A DNA stretch of 64,000 nt from Oceanobacillus kimchii X50 (GTDB taxonomy: Bacteria > Bacillota > Bacilli > Bacillales > Amphibacillaceae), in assembly GCF_000340475.1 (NCBI RefSeq), contig NZ_CM001792.1, positions 2,874,271 through 2,938,270 on the forward strand, given 5' to 3'. Under the pieces are notes generated by a model. That model saw only the letters and a list, made by a program, of their open reading frames with translations. It had not been told where the DNA came from and did no database searches. Made by a program: the position numbers and the translations under genes. Shown here piece after piece: positions 17,361-26,577 of this stretch (positions are counted from its first letter, which is position 1; the number at the start of each line of letters is the position of its first letter).

Positions 17361-17747
17361 ATGAGTAAAGATGTCCCTAATATTTCAGAAGCGGAATGGG
17401 AAGTAATGAATGTCTTGTGGGAATCATCACCAAAAACAGCGAATGAAGTAATCTATTCCTTACAAAAGAAAACTGAATGGAAAGCAAAAACAGTTCGAAC
17501 TTTACTAGATCGTCTTGTTAAGAAAAATGTAATTGGAGTCAATAAGAATCAACGAATCTATACGTTTTATCCACTTTATTCTCAAGACGAATGTCAAAAA
17601 GCAGAAGCAAAATCATTTATCCAACGTATTTATGGAGGAACTGTCAAATCAATGCTTGTTCAGTTTATGGAAGATGACAATTTATCAGAGAATGAGATTA
17701 AAGAGCTAAGAGAAATTCTAAATGATAAACCAAATAAAAGGAAATAA
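17361..17747 (+). CDS. blaI: BlaI penicillinase repressor
   Basis: A 128-residue winged-helix repressor of the BlaI/MecI family. The ISEAEWEVMNVLWE start, the recognition region KTVRTLLDRLVKKNVIG near residues 45-62 and the YTFYPLYS strand are typical. The Asn-Phe type cleavage site of staphylococcal BlaI is not obvious; a cut between the DNA-binding and dimer domains (near residue 100) is still expected. GGAG lies 8 nt before the ATG. It is cotranscribed with blaR1 and should bind the three operators at 15419-15531 as a dimer. Confidence 0.95.
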   Translation: MSKDVPNISEAEWEVMNVLWESSPKTANEVIYSLQKKTEWKAKTVRTLLDRLVKKNVIGVNKNQRIYTFYPLYSQDECQKAEAKSFIQRIYGGTVKSMLVQFMEDDNLSENEIKELREILNDKPNKRK

Positions 17748-17794
17748 AAATACTTTACTGCCATTATCATGGCAGATTAGAGTGAAAAACTACC

Positions 17795-17828
17795 GAAAAA
17801 AAGCTGAGACTCTATTAGAATCTCAGCT
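17795..17828 (-). terminator. terminator on the minus strand
   Basis: AGCTGAGA (17802-17809) pairs with TCTCAGCT (17821-17828); read on the minus strand it is followed by TTTTTTT. It ends the amidohydrolase pseudogene. A smaller CTGCCA/TGGCAG hairpin just after blaI (near 17760) may end the bla operon. Confidence 0.7.
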
Positions 17829-17842
17829 CTTAGTTTCCAAAT

Positions 17843-18704
17843 CTATAACTCTACTACCTTCTCACTCTTACTATGTTCTTGCATATACGTTAATGTAGCT
17901 CTTCCTAACACTTTTGCCGCAATAAGTAATCCTCTTTCATCAATATCGAATTTAGGATGATGATGTGGATAAGACTCTTCTCTTCCTTTTATCTCAGCTC
18001 CCGTAAAGAAAAATGTTCCTTTCACCTGTTGAAGGTAATAAGAAAAATCTTCACCACCCATAACTTGAGGTGATTCTTGCACCACTTCTACTCCAGGGAT
18101 GTCTTTTGCTAGTTCTGCGACAAATAGCGTTTCTTTTTCATGATTGTCAAGGGTTGGGTACCCTCTACGATAATGTAGGATACCTTTAGCACCAGACAAC
18201 TCACAGGTCGCAGAAACTACTCTTTTCATTTCTGCTTCAATCAAGTCTCGAACACCCTTCAATCATGGATTTTGCTCCACCAGGAATAACCTCTTCTGCA
18301 TGCTGATGAATAAAAACAACGGTACCCTTTAATTCTTCTTTTATCCCATTCAATGCTTTTGCAAGCCCTAAAAGTGTGGCCGTATGTGCATCATGCCCAC
18401 ATGCATGCATAACTCCATCATTTTTAGATTGAAAAGACAATCCTGTTTCTTCTTTAATCGGTAATGCATCAAAGTCAGCTCGCATTGCAACTGTCGGCCC
18501 TGGCTTACCTCCTTCTAAATAAGCAACAACTCCATTTCCACCAACATTTGTACGAACTCGATGACCTAACTTCTCATGATATTCTGCAATATACCTTGGA
18601 GTATGTACTTCTCGAAATGAAAGCTCCGGATATTGATGCAGATATCGTCGTAGTTGCACGATTTCTTCATAAAGGGAATCTAGGGATTGATAAAGTTTTT
18701 CCAT
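17843..18704 (-). pseudogene. M20D amidohydrolase (hippurate/N-acyl amino acid type), internal deletion and frameshift
   Basis: Two out-of-frame pieces make up one damaged gene. The N-terminal piece (18704 to about 18240) holds LRRYLHQYPELSFREVHTP, MRADFDALPI, the metal-binding MHACGHDAHTA and IHQHAEEVIPGGAKSMIE. The C-terminal piece (about 18262 to 17843) resumes at VRDLIEAEMKRV and carries MGGEDFSYYLQ and the HHHPKFDIDE ending. In intact relatives about 100 residues lie between these points, including the dimerisation domain and its zinc-site histidine, and they are missing here. The junction is at the ATTGAAGGG around 18265, where the frame also shifts. The gene keeps a perfect TTGACA promoter and a terminator, so the loss looks recent. 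A sequencing error could explain the shift but not the missing domain. Confidence 0.88.
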
Positions 18705-18769
18705 ATTAACTACCTCTCTCTATTTACTGTTTTATAAAAAAATCAGAAAAATTAATATATATTATTTAA

Positions 18770-18798
18770 ATATTAGAATCCTGAATCTACTTTGTCAA
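18770..18798 (-). promoter_or_regulatory. sigma-A promoter of the amidohydrolase pseudogene
   Basis: On the minus strand: TTGACA (18793-18798), a 17-nt spacer and TAATAT (18770-18775). The rest of the gap up to nanE (18800-19210) is AT-rich, and I see no gene or clear element in it. Confidence 0.65.
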
Positions 18799-19210
18799 TG
18801 ATTCAACATAATATTATTTTGTTAACACCATGACAAAGAGAATTAACTAAAGATAAAATTACGTGTAGAATAGCTTAAGAATTATGAAGAAGATGCGTAC
18901 ATTCTTTAAAATGAGGAATATATGATTTATCCTGATTATCATACTAGTAGATCTCAAGAGGACGATATCTCAAAATAAAACAATTCATAACATGTGTGAT
19001 CACTCTAATCCCTTTCCATGAGCTATTTCAGTGTATTATAATAAATATGAAATCGTGGAATAATTAAATTGTTTCAATCTACATTTGCGTCCACACTAGA
19101 GCTGTATGTAGCTACTTGGTTTATTCATAATATATCTAATTATTGCCGATTATTACACATAGATGTATAAGGGACAGCTTTACTATTTTTTTTAAAAGGA
19201 TGATAAAAAT

Positions 19211-19879
19211 ATGCTAGATCAAATTAAAAATAGCTTGATTGTATCTTGTCAGGCATTATCTGAAGAACCATTGCATAGTTCCTTTATTATGTCAAAAATG
19301 GCACTTGCTGCAAAACAAGGTGGTGCAAAAGGAATTAGAGCTAACTCAAAAGAAGATATTATGGAAATAAAAAAAGAGGTTAATCTTCCAGTAATAGGTA
19401 TTGTTAAAAGAGATTATAATGACAGTGAAGTTTTTATAACTGCTACTTATAAAGAAATTAATGAGCTATTGGAAAGTAACTGTGAAATGATTGCTATAGA
19501 CGCTACTACAAGAAATCGTCCAAATAATATCAAACTCAAAGATTTAGTAGATTATACAAAACAATTAAATAGCAATGTTGAACTAATGGCAGATGTAGCG
19601 ACTATAGAAGAAGCAAAGAATGCAGAAAAACTAGGCTTTGACTGTATCTCTACCACTCTATATGGTTATACAAAAGATACTTCTGATTTTAAATTGTATG
19701 ATAATGATTTTAGTTTTCTTAAGAACATATTATCAGAAGTAAAAATACCGGTTATTGCAGAAGGAAATATAATAACTCCAGAAATGTTCAAACGATGTAT
19801 AACACTTGGTGCCTATGCGTGCGTAGTAGGTGGTGCTATAACTAGACCAAAAGAAATAACGAAGCGGTTTATTGGATAA
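19211..19879 (+). CDS. nanE: N-acetylmannosamine-6-phosphate 2-epimerase
   Basis: A 222-residue TIM-barrel epimerase converting ManNAc-6-phosphate to GlcNAc-6-phosphate in sialic acid use. Family signs are [16 protein letters not shown] at the start, [19 protein letters not shown] near residue 65 (catalytic Lys), [34 protein letters not shown] near 183 and the ending [19 protein letters not shown] lies before the ATG. No nanA, nanK, transporter or nagA is next to it, so it may serve cell-wall amino-sugar recycling or work with genes elsewhere. The gene is very AT-rich and stands alone in a 1.4 kb gap, which is compatible with insertion. Confidence 0.92.
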   Translation: MLDQIKNSLIVSCQALSEEPLHSSFIMSKMALAAKQGGAKGIRANSKEDIMEIKKEVNLPVIGIVKRDYNDSEVFITATYKEINELLESNCEMIAIDATTRNRPNNIKLKDLVDYTKQLNSNVELMADVATIEEAKNAEKLGFDCISTTLYGYTKDTSDFKLYDNDFSFLKNILSEVKIPVIAEGNIITPEMFKRCITLGAYACVVGGAITRPKEITKRFIG

Positions 19880-19924
19880 TACAGTAAGGTTAGAACGCTA
19901 AAAGGTTTTGATCAAAAGACGGTT

Positions 19925-20045
19925 GATAGCTAAAACAAACGAAAGAATTCTACAGATATTCCTGTGGGAGCTAGCATAGGTGAGTCCCCGATACATAAAC
20001 ATTCGGCGGCTCACCAGCCACCACTGGATAAGTGGAATATATTTC
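19925..20045. repeat. structured GC-rich element, probably a decayed Bacillaceae intergenic repeat
   Basis: GGTGAGTCCCCGA (19979-19991) pairs with TCGGCGGCTCACC (20003-20015) at 12 of 13 positions, and CCACT/AGTGG follows. The local GC content is far above the flanks. The words GTGGGAGCTAGCATAGGTGAG and CGGCTCACC are like the dispersed GC-rich elements common between genes in Bacillaceae. There is no T-run, so it is not a simple terminator, though it sits between convergent genes. Confidence 0.4.
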
Positions 20046-20094
20046 TTAAACAGTCGTCATACTATTATCCCAGTCAACACTCTTATAGAATCAA

Positions 20095-21609
20095 TCAATC
20101 TTTCGTACCCGGAAAATCAAATGTCAATTCATCTGATTCTTCTTGATCAAACCATCTTTCTGATATTGTCTTTGTTTTTGTAAAAAATCTTGCCGTATCA
20201 GGTCCGAACATTTGACCTTCACCGTACCTGGAAGATTTCCATCCTCCAAAATTATAGTATCCGACAGGAATTGGTATTGGTACGTTAACACCCACCATGC
20301 CTACTTCGATTTCTTGTGTAAACTTACGTGCATCCCTACCACTATTGGTGAATATAGTTACTCCATTTCCATACTGATGGTCATTGATTAAACCAATTGC
20401 TTCTTCTAGTGTCTCAACATTTACAACTATTCTTGCAGGACCAAATACTTCTTCTATATATACTTTCATATCTGGTTTTACTTGATCTAGAAGTGTTGCT
20501 CCCAGATAGAACCCTTCTTTATTCTCTACATCTGGATTTCTACCATCCACAAGCATATTCGCACCTTCCTCGAGAGCCATTTCAATGTCACGTAGAATGC
20601 TTTGTTTCGCTTCTTGACTAATAACAGCTCCAAAATCAGCATGTTCATCATCAAATGATCCAGCTTGTAATTTCTCTACTTTTACTTTTAGTTTCTCCTT
20701 AAATGTTTCCGCTGTTTGTTCCCCTACTGGCATGACAGTGGAGATAGCCATACAACGTTGTGATGCTGATCCATATGCAGCTCCGATAAAGGAATCAACA
20801 GCCTTATCTAAATTTGCATCTGGCATGACAACCATATGATTTTTCCCGCCACCAAATGCATTCACGCGCTTATGGTGTTTTGTACCAGTTTCATAGATAA
20901 TTTCAGCGACTTTTGAAGAACCGACAAAACTGATTGCTTCGATATCTTGATGTGTGATTATTTCTTGAACCGTATCTTTATCTCCATTAATTACATTCCA
21001 TACACCTTTTGGCAGTCCAGCCTGTTCCCAGAGTTCAGATAGAAATAAAGCAGAATAAGGTACCTTTTCAGATGGTTTTAAAATCATTGCATTTCCAACG
21101 GCTACAGCCATTGTGCTCATCGCAAGCGGTACCATCACAGGGAAATTAAATGGAGAAATACACGTTACTACTCCTAAAGGCTGCTTAATAGAATAAGCGT
21201 TAATTTCACCACCCACATTGGCAGAGTGTTCCCCTTTCAATATATGTGGTGCTCCGATAGCAAGGTCAACAGATTCAATCCCTCTTCCTATTTCCCCCTT
21301 CGCATCCGAGATTGTTTTGCCATTTTCCAAACCTATTAATCGTGCTAATTCTTCTGTATGTTCTACTATTAAATGTCGAAAGCGATGTAATACTTCTACT
21401 CGTTTCCCTATAGAAGTATTGCCCCATTTTTTAGCAGCTTGTTTAGCAAAATGAATTGCTTCATTTACTTCTTCTTTTGTCGCATAAGGAACCTCCGCAA
21501 TTTTCTTCCCTGTTGATGGACTGTAAACATAACCAACTTGATCACTCTTTCCTTTTACTTTTTGTCCATTAATATAATGATTAATCGTATCTAAGGTTAC
21601 AGATTCCAT
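20095..21609 (-). CDS. mmsA: methylmalonate-semialdehyde dehydrogenase (CoA-acylating)
   Basis: A 504-residue aldehyde dehydrogenase of the MMSDH branch, which oxidises malonate or methylmalonate semialdehyde with NAD and CoA to acetyl- or propionyl-CoA. The N-terminus INGQKVKGKS, PFNFPVMVPLAM near residue 150, FVGSSKVAEIIYE near 230, FGGGKNHMVVMPDA, the catalytic Cys in GSASQRCMA near 285, EEVFGPA near 390 and VGVNVPIPIPVGYYNFGGWKSS are diagnostic of MMSDH rather than other ALDHs. It lies 32 nt after the class III aminotransferase, so malonate semialdehyde formed from beta-alanine is the likely substrate here. The TAGGAGGT ribosome site is strong. Confidence 0.93.
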   Translation of the reverse strand: MESVTLDTINHYINGQKVKGKSDQVGYVYSPSTGKKIAEVPYATKEEVNEAIHFAKQAAKKWGNTSIGKRVEVLHRFRHLIVEHTEELARLIGLENGKTISDAKGEIGRGIESVDLAIGAPHILKGEHSANVGGEINAYSIKQPLGVVTCISPFNFPVMVPLAMSTMAVAVGNAMILKPSEKVPYSALFLSELWEQAGLPKGVWNVINGDKDTVQEIITHQDIEAISFVGSSKVAEIIYETGTKHHKRVNAFGGGKNHMVVMPDANLDKAVDSFIGAAYGSASQRCMAISTVMPVGEQTAETFKEKLKVKVEKLQAGSFDDEHADFGAVISQEAKQSILRDIEMALEEGANMLVDGRNPDVENKEGFYLGATLLDQVKPDMKVYIEEVFGPARIVVNVETLEEAIGLINDHQYGNGVTIFTNSGRDARKFTQEIEVGMVGVNVPIPIPVGYYNFGGWKSSRYGEGQMFGPDTARFFTKTKTISERWFDQEESDELTFDFPGTKD

Positions 21610-21641
21610 TTGATATTACCTCCTACATGATATCTAATTCC

Positions 21642-23009
21642 TTATGATTGATTCTCTGAGAATACTTTTTGCAGTACAGCAATCATAAACTCTACATCTT
21701 CTTCAGAACTAGAAAGTGGTGGGCTCAATGTTAAGATATTATTATATCCAGCCACGGTATCTCCGTTTTTACCAATAATCAGTCCATTGTCTTTACAATC
21801 AGAAATAATTTTTGCTAATCTTTCTTTCGATGCAGGTTCTTTTGTTGTTTTATCCTCTACTAACTCGATTCCGACAATCATCCCAATCCCACGTAAATCC
21901 CCTACAAAAGGATGGTTCTTCAAATCATCTAATCCTTGTAAAAGTTTGTCTCCTGATTCTGCCGAGCGTTCATATAAATTTTCATGTTCCATAATTTCGA
22001 TATTCTTTAACGCCAATGCACATGCTGCCGGGTTCCCGCCAAATGTATTTACATGTCGGAAATGACTGGTATCATCTCCATTTTTAAATGTTTCATAAAT
22101 ATCTTTCCGAACGGCAGTAATAGATAACGGTAGATAAGCACTTGTTAACCCCTTAGCCATCGTTACGATGTCTGGTTTTATACCAAAGTGCTGGTGCCCA
22201 AACTTTTTCCCTGTTCTTCCAAATCCACAGATTACCTCGTCTATGATGAGAAGCACACCATGTCGATGACAAATTTCTTGGACTTTTTCCACATAAATTG
22301 GATGTGGAATAAGGACACCTCCGCCTGTAATGACTGGCTCCATGATTACTGCAGCAATTGTTTCTTTTTGCTCCCAAATAATTGTATTTTCCAGTTCCTC
22401 CGCTCGTTGGAGGTTATAATCTTCTTCCGTGATGCTATCTGGTTTACGATAATTATCTGGTGGAGACACATGTAAAAATCCTTGTATAAGCGGTTCATAT
22501 TTATATTTTCTCATTGATTGCCCTGTAGCTGATAAAGCTCCCATAGAACTTCCGTGATACGCACGATAACGTGAAATAAATTTATGACGATCTACTTCAC
22601 CGTTTTGCCGGTGATATTGTCGTGCCATTTTAAATGCAACTTCATTTGCATCAGAACCACTATTTGAATAAAAAATCATATAATCATCATCTAGCATCTC
22701 ATTTACCTTCTCTGCTAATTCTATGGCTGGTTCATGACTCATTGTCATTGGTGCATAAGCTAACTTTTTGATTTGTTCATATGCTGCTAGTGCTAATTCT
22801 TCACGACCATATCCAACATTTACACACCAAAGACCCGACATTCCATCTAAATACCGGTTCCCTTGAGCATCAGTTATCCAAGATCCTTTCCCTTCTTCAA
22901 CAACCATCGGAGGATTTTTCACGTTATAAGGAGAAATATGATGCCAAATTGAATTCCTATCTCTAGACGTAAGATCAGATACATTTGATACTTTCTTAAT
23001 AGATTTCAA
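21642..23009 (-). CDS. class III aminotransferase, probably beta-alanine:pyruvate
   Basis: A 455-residue PLP aminotransferase of the omega/class III group. Visible features are GNRYLDGMSGLWCVNVGYG near residue 50, FYSNSGSDANEVAFKMAR near 115 (phosphate cup), YRAYHGSSMGALSATG, IIDEVICGFGRTGKKFGHQHFGIKPD near 255 and the PLP lysine in TMAKGLTSAYLPL near 290. Translation appears to start at TTG (23009), 10 nt after AAAGGA. Followed by mmsA and placed in a uracil degradation cluster, it should convert beta-alanine and pyruvate to malonate semialdehyde and alanine. Other amines cannot be excluded from sequence. Confidence 0.87.
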   Translation of the reverse strand: MKSIKKVSNVSDLTSRDRNSIWHHISPYNVKNPPMVVEEGKGSWITDAQGNRYLDGMSGLWCVNVGYGREELALAAYEQIKKLAYAPMTMSHEPAIELAEKVNEMLDDDYMIFYSNSGSDANEVAFKMARQYHRQNGEVDRHKFISRYRAYHGSSMGALSATGQSMRKYKYEPLIQGFLHVSPPDNYRKPDSITEEDYNLQRAEELENTIIWEQKETIAAVIMEPVITGGGVLIPHPIYVEKVQEICHRHGVLLIIDEVICGFGRTGKKFGHQHFGIKPDIVTMAKGLTSAYLPLSITAVRKDIYETFKNGDDTSHFRHVNTFGGNPAACALALKNIEIMEHENLYERSAESGDKLLQGLDDLKNHPFVGDLRGIGMIVGIELVEDKTTKEPASKERLAKIISDCKDNGLIIGKNGDTVAGYNNILTLSPPLSSSEEDVEFMIAVLQKVFSENQS

Positions 23010-23142
23010 TATAACTCATTCCTTTCTTAAAAAAATTCATTTCGAAACTAGAGTGTAGAACGTACATAAGAATGTAACTATTTCGCTAGAAAAAGATACC
23101 TCTCTTCTTTTTTACAAAACGTTAAATTCTTAACTTTCTAAT

Positions 23143-23171
23143 TTGACATATTATTTTGTATATTTCATAAT
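23143..23171 (+). promoter_or_regulatory. sigma-A promoter of the PucR-type regulator
   Basis: TTGACA (23143-23148), a 17-nt spacer and CATAAT (23166-23171). It faces the divergent aminotransferase operon. Confidence 0.6.
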
Positions 23172-23260
23172 TAATTCTATTACGATTTAATTTTGTATTC
23201 ACTTTACAATGTGTCACATCTTCTAATAAAAACATTAACGATATGAAAGGTGGCCTTTAT

Positions 23261-24916
23261 ATGGAAAAGTGGAAAGTAAGAATATCCGATATACTAAAAA
23301 GAGAACTGTTTAAACATGCAAAGCCAATTGCTGGAATCAATGGATTGGATCAAGAAATTAAATGGACCCACATATTAGAGGTCGGTGATGTTGAGTCACT
23401 GATCAACGGTGGAGAGCTAATTCTAACCACCGGATCGGGCACAAATTTCGACTCTCCTGAGGGGGTTGGTTTTATTGAAAAGTTACGTAGTAAGAGTGTT
23501 TCTGGAATCTGTATAGAACTTGGAACCCATGTCCGAAGTATCCATCCTGACATAATCTCATACGGAAATAGCTATGAATTTCCCATCATCATTTTTGAAC
23601 AGATTGTAAAATTTGTCGATATTACCCAAGATCTCCATACCTTAATCATTAACCAACATCATCAAATGCTTCATCAACTAAATTCATTCTCACAAAAAAT
23701 TAATGAACTTTCTTTATTACCAAATGGAATCATAAAAATATTACGAGAATTATATCTTCAATTAAACCATCCAGTCGCACTCGTTACTGATGAAATCAAG
23801 TCCCACTACTATCCTCCGATGATGAAAGACGATGTTCCGATCCTTCAATCTTTCGAAAAGACGTTAAGCGCAGGCCATTCGTTTGAAACACATGTCTATG
23901 ACAATCATTATTATTTTCTTTTTCCAATTAAAGGACTTGGTCATACATGGGGATACCTATGGCTAAAAAGTTCCTCCATTGATGTAGATGAGTTCGCCCT
24001 TTCAATGATTGATAGAGTCCTACTTGCTATTGCCCAAATTATGCTTCGAAACAGAACCGTGGAAGAACGTAAACAAAATCAAGAAGAAGAAATTGTTCGT
24101 TCCCTTTTAAAAGGAAACCATTTTTATTCCTCAAGTAATCAAAAATTCTTACCAGAACCAGCTCAAAACCTAAATTATCGGTTAGTGCTTATCAATCTCC
24201 AACATCCAAACCAAGCAAAAGAGGAAGATTGGGAAGAAGTAAAGTTACAACAAACGATGATTATTCGCTCTCTTTTTAAAAGATTTGGCTTCATTCCTGC
24301 CATGTCCGTGAGCAGAAATGAAATTGCAGTGATTGCTTCCTTTTATAAGCATATAGAAGCAAAAAAAGATACAGAACGATTTATAAACACCGTAGAAGAA
24401 ATGAAACAGATACAAGAGAAAAATGTATTTAATGGCGATGCATATACTTTTGGAATTAGTAATTTAAAGCATGATTATAATCACTTATCTACAAGCTACC
24501 GTGAAGCCAAAACTGTTACGATTATTCAATCCCTCAACCTTCTCCAAACGTATTTTTTTGAAAAAATTGGTGTGTATCGTATTCTATTAGACAATCCGCA
24601 GCAACATTTTTTAGAGGCTTATATCCAAGAATATTTAGGGCCTATTTTAGCTCATGACAAAGATACTAAAAGTGAATTACTGGAGACGGTTTCTACGTAT
24701 ATTAATTGTTTAGGATCTAAAAAAGAGACTGCTGAACAACTATTTATCGTCAGACAGACGCTATATCACCGTCTAGAGAAAATTGAACAACTATTAGGTG
24801 AAGATTTCATGGAACCAGTTAATCGTCAAGCCATTGAATTAGCATTAGCTGCCTATAAATTTTTAAAAAAATCGGTTCATCATAAAGCATTAAACTATAA
24901 TAGCTTATTTATTTAG
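23261..24916 (+). CDS. PucR family transcriptional regulator
   Basis: A 551-residue regulator. An N-terminal PucR domain spans about residues 1-130 (VRISDILKRELF, GELILTTG, SVSGICIELG). A long middle region with a GAF-like stretch follows, and the C-terminal PucR helix-turn-helix lies near 495-525 (KKETAEQLFIVRQTLYHRLEKI). Such proteins sense purine or pyrimidine breakdown intermediates. It is divergent from the beta-alanine aminotransferase-mmsA operon and next to the pyrimidine operon, so it most likely activates both. I use the ATG at 23261, which has AAAGGTGG about 8 nt upstream; the ATG at 23243 lies before that site. Confidence 0.87.
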   Translation: MEKWKVRISDILKRELFKHAKPIAGINGLDQEIKWTHILEVGDVESLINGGELILTTGSGTNFDSPEGVGFIEKLRSKSVSGICIELGTHVRSIHPDIISYGNSYEFPIIIFEQIVKFVDITQDLHTLIINQHHQMLHQLNSFSQKINELSLLPNGIIKILRELYLQLNHPVALVTDEIKSHYYPPMMKDDVPILQSFEKTLSAGHSFETHVYDNHYYFLFPIKGLGHTWGYLWLKSSSIDVDEFALSMIDRVLLAIAQIMLRNRTVEERKQNQEEEIVRSLLKGNHFYSSSNQKFLPEPAQNLNYRLVLINLQHPNQAKEEDWEEVKLQQTMIIRSLFKRFGFIPAMSVSRNEIAVIASFYKHIEAKKDTERFINTVEEMKQIQEKNVFNGDAYTFGISNLKHDYNHLSTSYREAKTVTIIQSLNLLQTYFFEKIGVYRILLDNPQQHFLEAYIQEYLGPILAHDKDTKSELLETVSTYINCLGSKKETAEQLFIVRQTLYHRLEKIEQLLGEDFMEPVNRQAIELALAAYKFLKKSVHHKALNYNSLFI

Positions 24917-24960
24917 TTCAATAGCTTAGTCAACATATTTTGAATGCTTTAGAAATTATA

Positions 24961-25001
24961 TTTAATCAGTGGGGGCAATTTGTATACCCTCACTGATTAA
25001 A
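24961..25001. terminator. hairpin between convergent genes, probable bidirectional terminator
   Basis: TTTAATCAGTG pairs with CACTGATTAAA, with further GGG/CCC pairing inside. It lies between the PucR regulator and the convergent amidohydrolase. Confidence 0.5.
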
Positions 25002-25070
25002 GTAAATGTAATTAAATGAATAAATAAGAATAATATGGCCTTCTAGTTCAACATTTCTTATTTCTTAACC

Positions 25071-26306
25071 CTAAAAACCAATTAGATCTAACACGGTTTG
25101 CAAGACGACATTCACACCTTTTTCACAGTCTTCCCAGTAGGTTAGCTCATCTTCAGCATGACTCTTCCCATTTACACTCGGCACAAAAACCATAGCCGCT
25201 GGTAGATAAGTAGCGATAAACTGCGCATCATGTCCTGCACCACTCGGCATTCGTTTATAAGAGTAATTTAGAGATTTACATGATTTTTCGATAGATTCCA
25301 CTAATTGATCATTGAACCACACCGTATCACGATCCCATAATTTGGTTGTCTTAACTTTACATACTTCATTAGGTACTGAATGAGATAATCCTTGAATAAT
25401 TTCCTCAACTTCTTTGATTACACTTACTTCTTTATGACGTGATTCTATGCTAAATACAACTTTATTAGGGATTACTGTATGAATATTAGGACTAACATTC
25501 ACTCTACCAATTGTGTACACGAGTTCTGAATCCAATTTACTCATTTTTTCACGGATTTCATTAATGAGACTATTGGTAGCGAATAGTGCATCTTCTCGCA
25601 TATTCATCGGTGTCGTACCGGCATGATTCGAATCACCTGTCACTTCAATTTCATAACAACACATTCCTACTACACACTCTACGACCCCTATTTCAAATTT
25701 TTCCTTTTCCAGTACTGGGCCTTGCTCGATATGAAGCTCAATTAGTCCAGTAGCCTCATCTAAGCGATTTTCTTTTCCCCCTACAAATCCACTATTCTTC
25801 AACGCTTCTCCAAAAGTTATCCCATGTTCATCTGTGGATGCTAGCATTTTTCCTTTATCAAATTTCCCCGATATTACGCCCGATGCCATCATGGATGGTT
25901 CAAATCGCGCTCCTTCTTCATTCGTAAAATTCGCTACAATAATCGGAATCTGCGGCTTTATATCATTCTCCATCATTGTCTGTACTACTTCAAGACCAGT
26001 TAATACCCCAAGAACACCATCAAACCGGCCACCTTTTTTTACAGAATCAAGATGAGAACCAATAACAACGGGTGGCTTACCATTATCGATACCATCTAAT
26101 CTCGCATACATATTTCCCATGTCATCCCATTTCACCGTCAATCCTAGGTTTTCACAGAGATTTTTAAAGTGATTTCTCACCTGAATATCTACATCTGAAA
26201 GTGCTAATCGTGTAACACCGTTATTCTCCGTTCTACCATAATCTGCAAACTCCTCTATCATTTGTTTTAACCGTTCTCCATTAATTAGTACTTGTTGTTT
26301 TTCCAT
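25071..26306 (-). CDS. N-carbamoyl-beta-alanine amidohydrolase (M20/ureidopropionase-like)
   Basis: A 411-residue zinc hydrolase of the HyuC/AmaB/AllC subfamily. The last step of uracil ring degradation splits N-carbamoyl-beta-alanine to beta-alanine, CO2 and ammonia. Hallmarks are GVTRLALSDVD near residue 30, VIGSHLDSVKKGGRFDGVLGVLTGLE near 80-105 (metal ligands His and Asp), ANFTNEEGARFEPSMMASG near 125, LHIEQGPVLE near 190, TGDSNHAGTTPM near 218, PSGAGHDAQ near 355 and the C-terminal GKSHAEDE. Relatives act on allantoate or carbamoyl-L-amino acids; the dihydropyrimidinase upstream decides for the pyrimidine role. It is the last gene of the minus-strand operon. Confidence 0.88.
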   Translation of the reverse strand: MEKQQVLINGERLKQMIEEFADYGRTENNGVTRLALSDVDIQVRNHFKNLCENLGLTVKWDDMGNMYARLDGIDNGKPPVVIGSHLDSVKKGGRFDGVLGVLTGLEVVQTMMENDIKPQIPIIVANFTNEEGARFEPSMMASGVISGKFDKGKMLASTDEHGITFGEALKNSGFVGGKENRLDEATGLIELHIEQGPVLEKEKFEIGVVECVVGMCCYEIEVTGDSNHAGTTPMNMREDALFATNSLINEIREKMSKLDSELVYTIGRVNVSPNIHTVIPNKVVFSIESRHKEVSVIKEVEEIIQGLSHSVPNEVCKVKTTKLWDRDTVWFNDQLVESIEKSCKSLNYSYKRMPSGAGHDAQFIATYLPAAMVFVPSVNGKSHAEDELTYWEDCEKGVNVVLQTVLDLIGF

Positions 26307-26324
26307 CTTTACACCCTTTTCTAA

Positions 26325-26546
26325 TTAATTTTTCTGTAATTGCTTCTTGATTAAGATTGTCGTCACATACTTTCTACTATTCGCATCTTTAAGTAGTATC
26401 GATTGTTTATCCGCAATATCATCTGTCTTCGTAAATTCAACGATATCCCCTTCTAATGTACCTTTGATTAAATGAATCGTATAACCATCATTAATAAACG
26501 CATCGATTTTCAATTTTTCATCCATGAATTCCTGATAGGTTGACAT
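26325..26546 (-). CDS. small protein of the pyrimidine operon, unknown
   Basis: A 73-residue soluble protein with no membrane segment and mixed alpha/beta character. It contains IDAFINDGYTIHLIKGTLEGDIVEF, followed by a Lys-rich C-terminus. It has a strong ribosome site (GGAGGGAT) and sits in line between the permease (31 nt) and the amidohydrolase (18 nt), so it is surely translated with them. I do not recognise the family. A small regulatory or chaperone-like partner of one of the enzymes is possible but unsupported. Confidence 0.7.
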   Translation of the reverse strand: MSTYQEFMDEKLKIDAFINDGYTIHLIKGTLEGDIVEFTKTDDIADKQSILLKDANSRKYVTTILIKKQLQKN

Positions 26547-26577
26547 ATCTTCTTATCCCTCCAACATGAAGTTTTCA

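Noticed and set aside
18800..19210. Possible hidden gene in the 500-nt gap before nanE
   Set aside because: Both strands are broken by frequent stops, with no ribosome site, hairpin with T-run or family signal.
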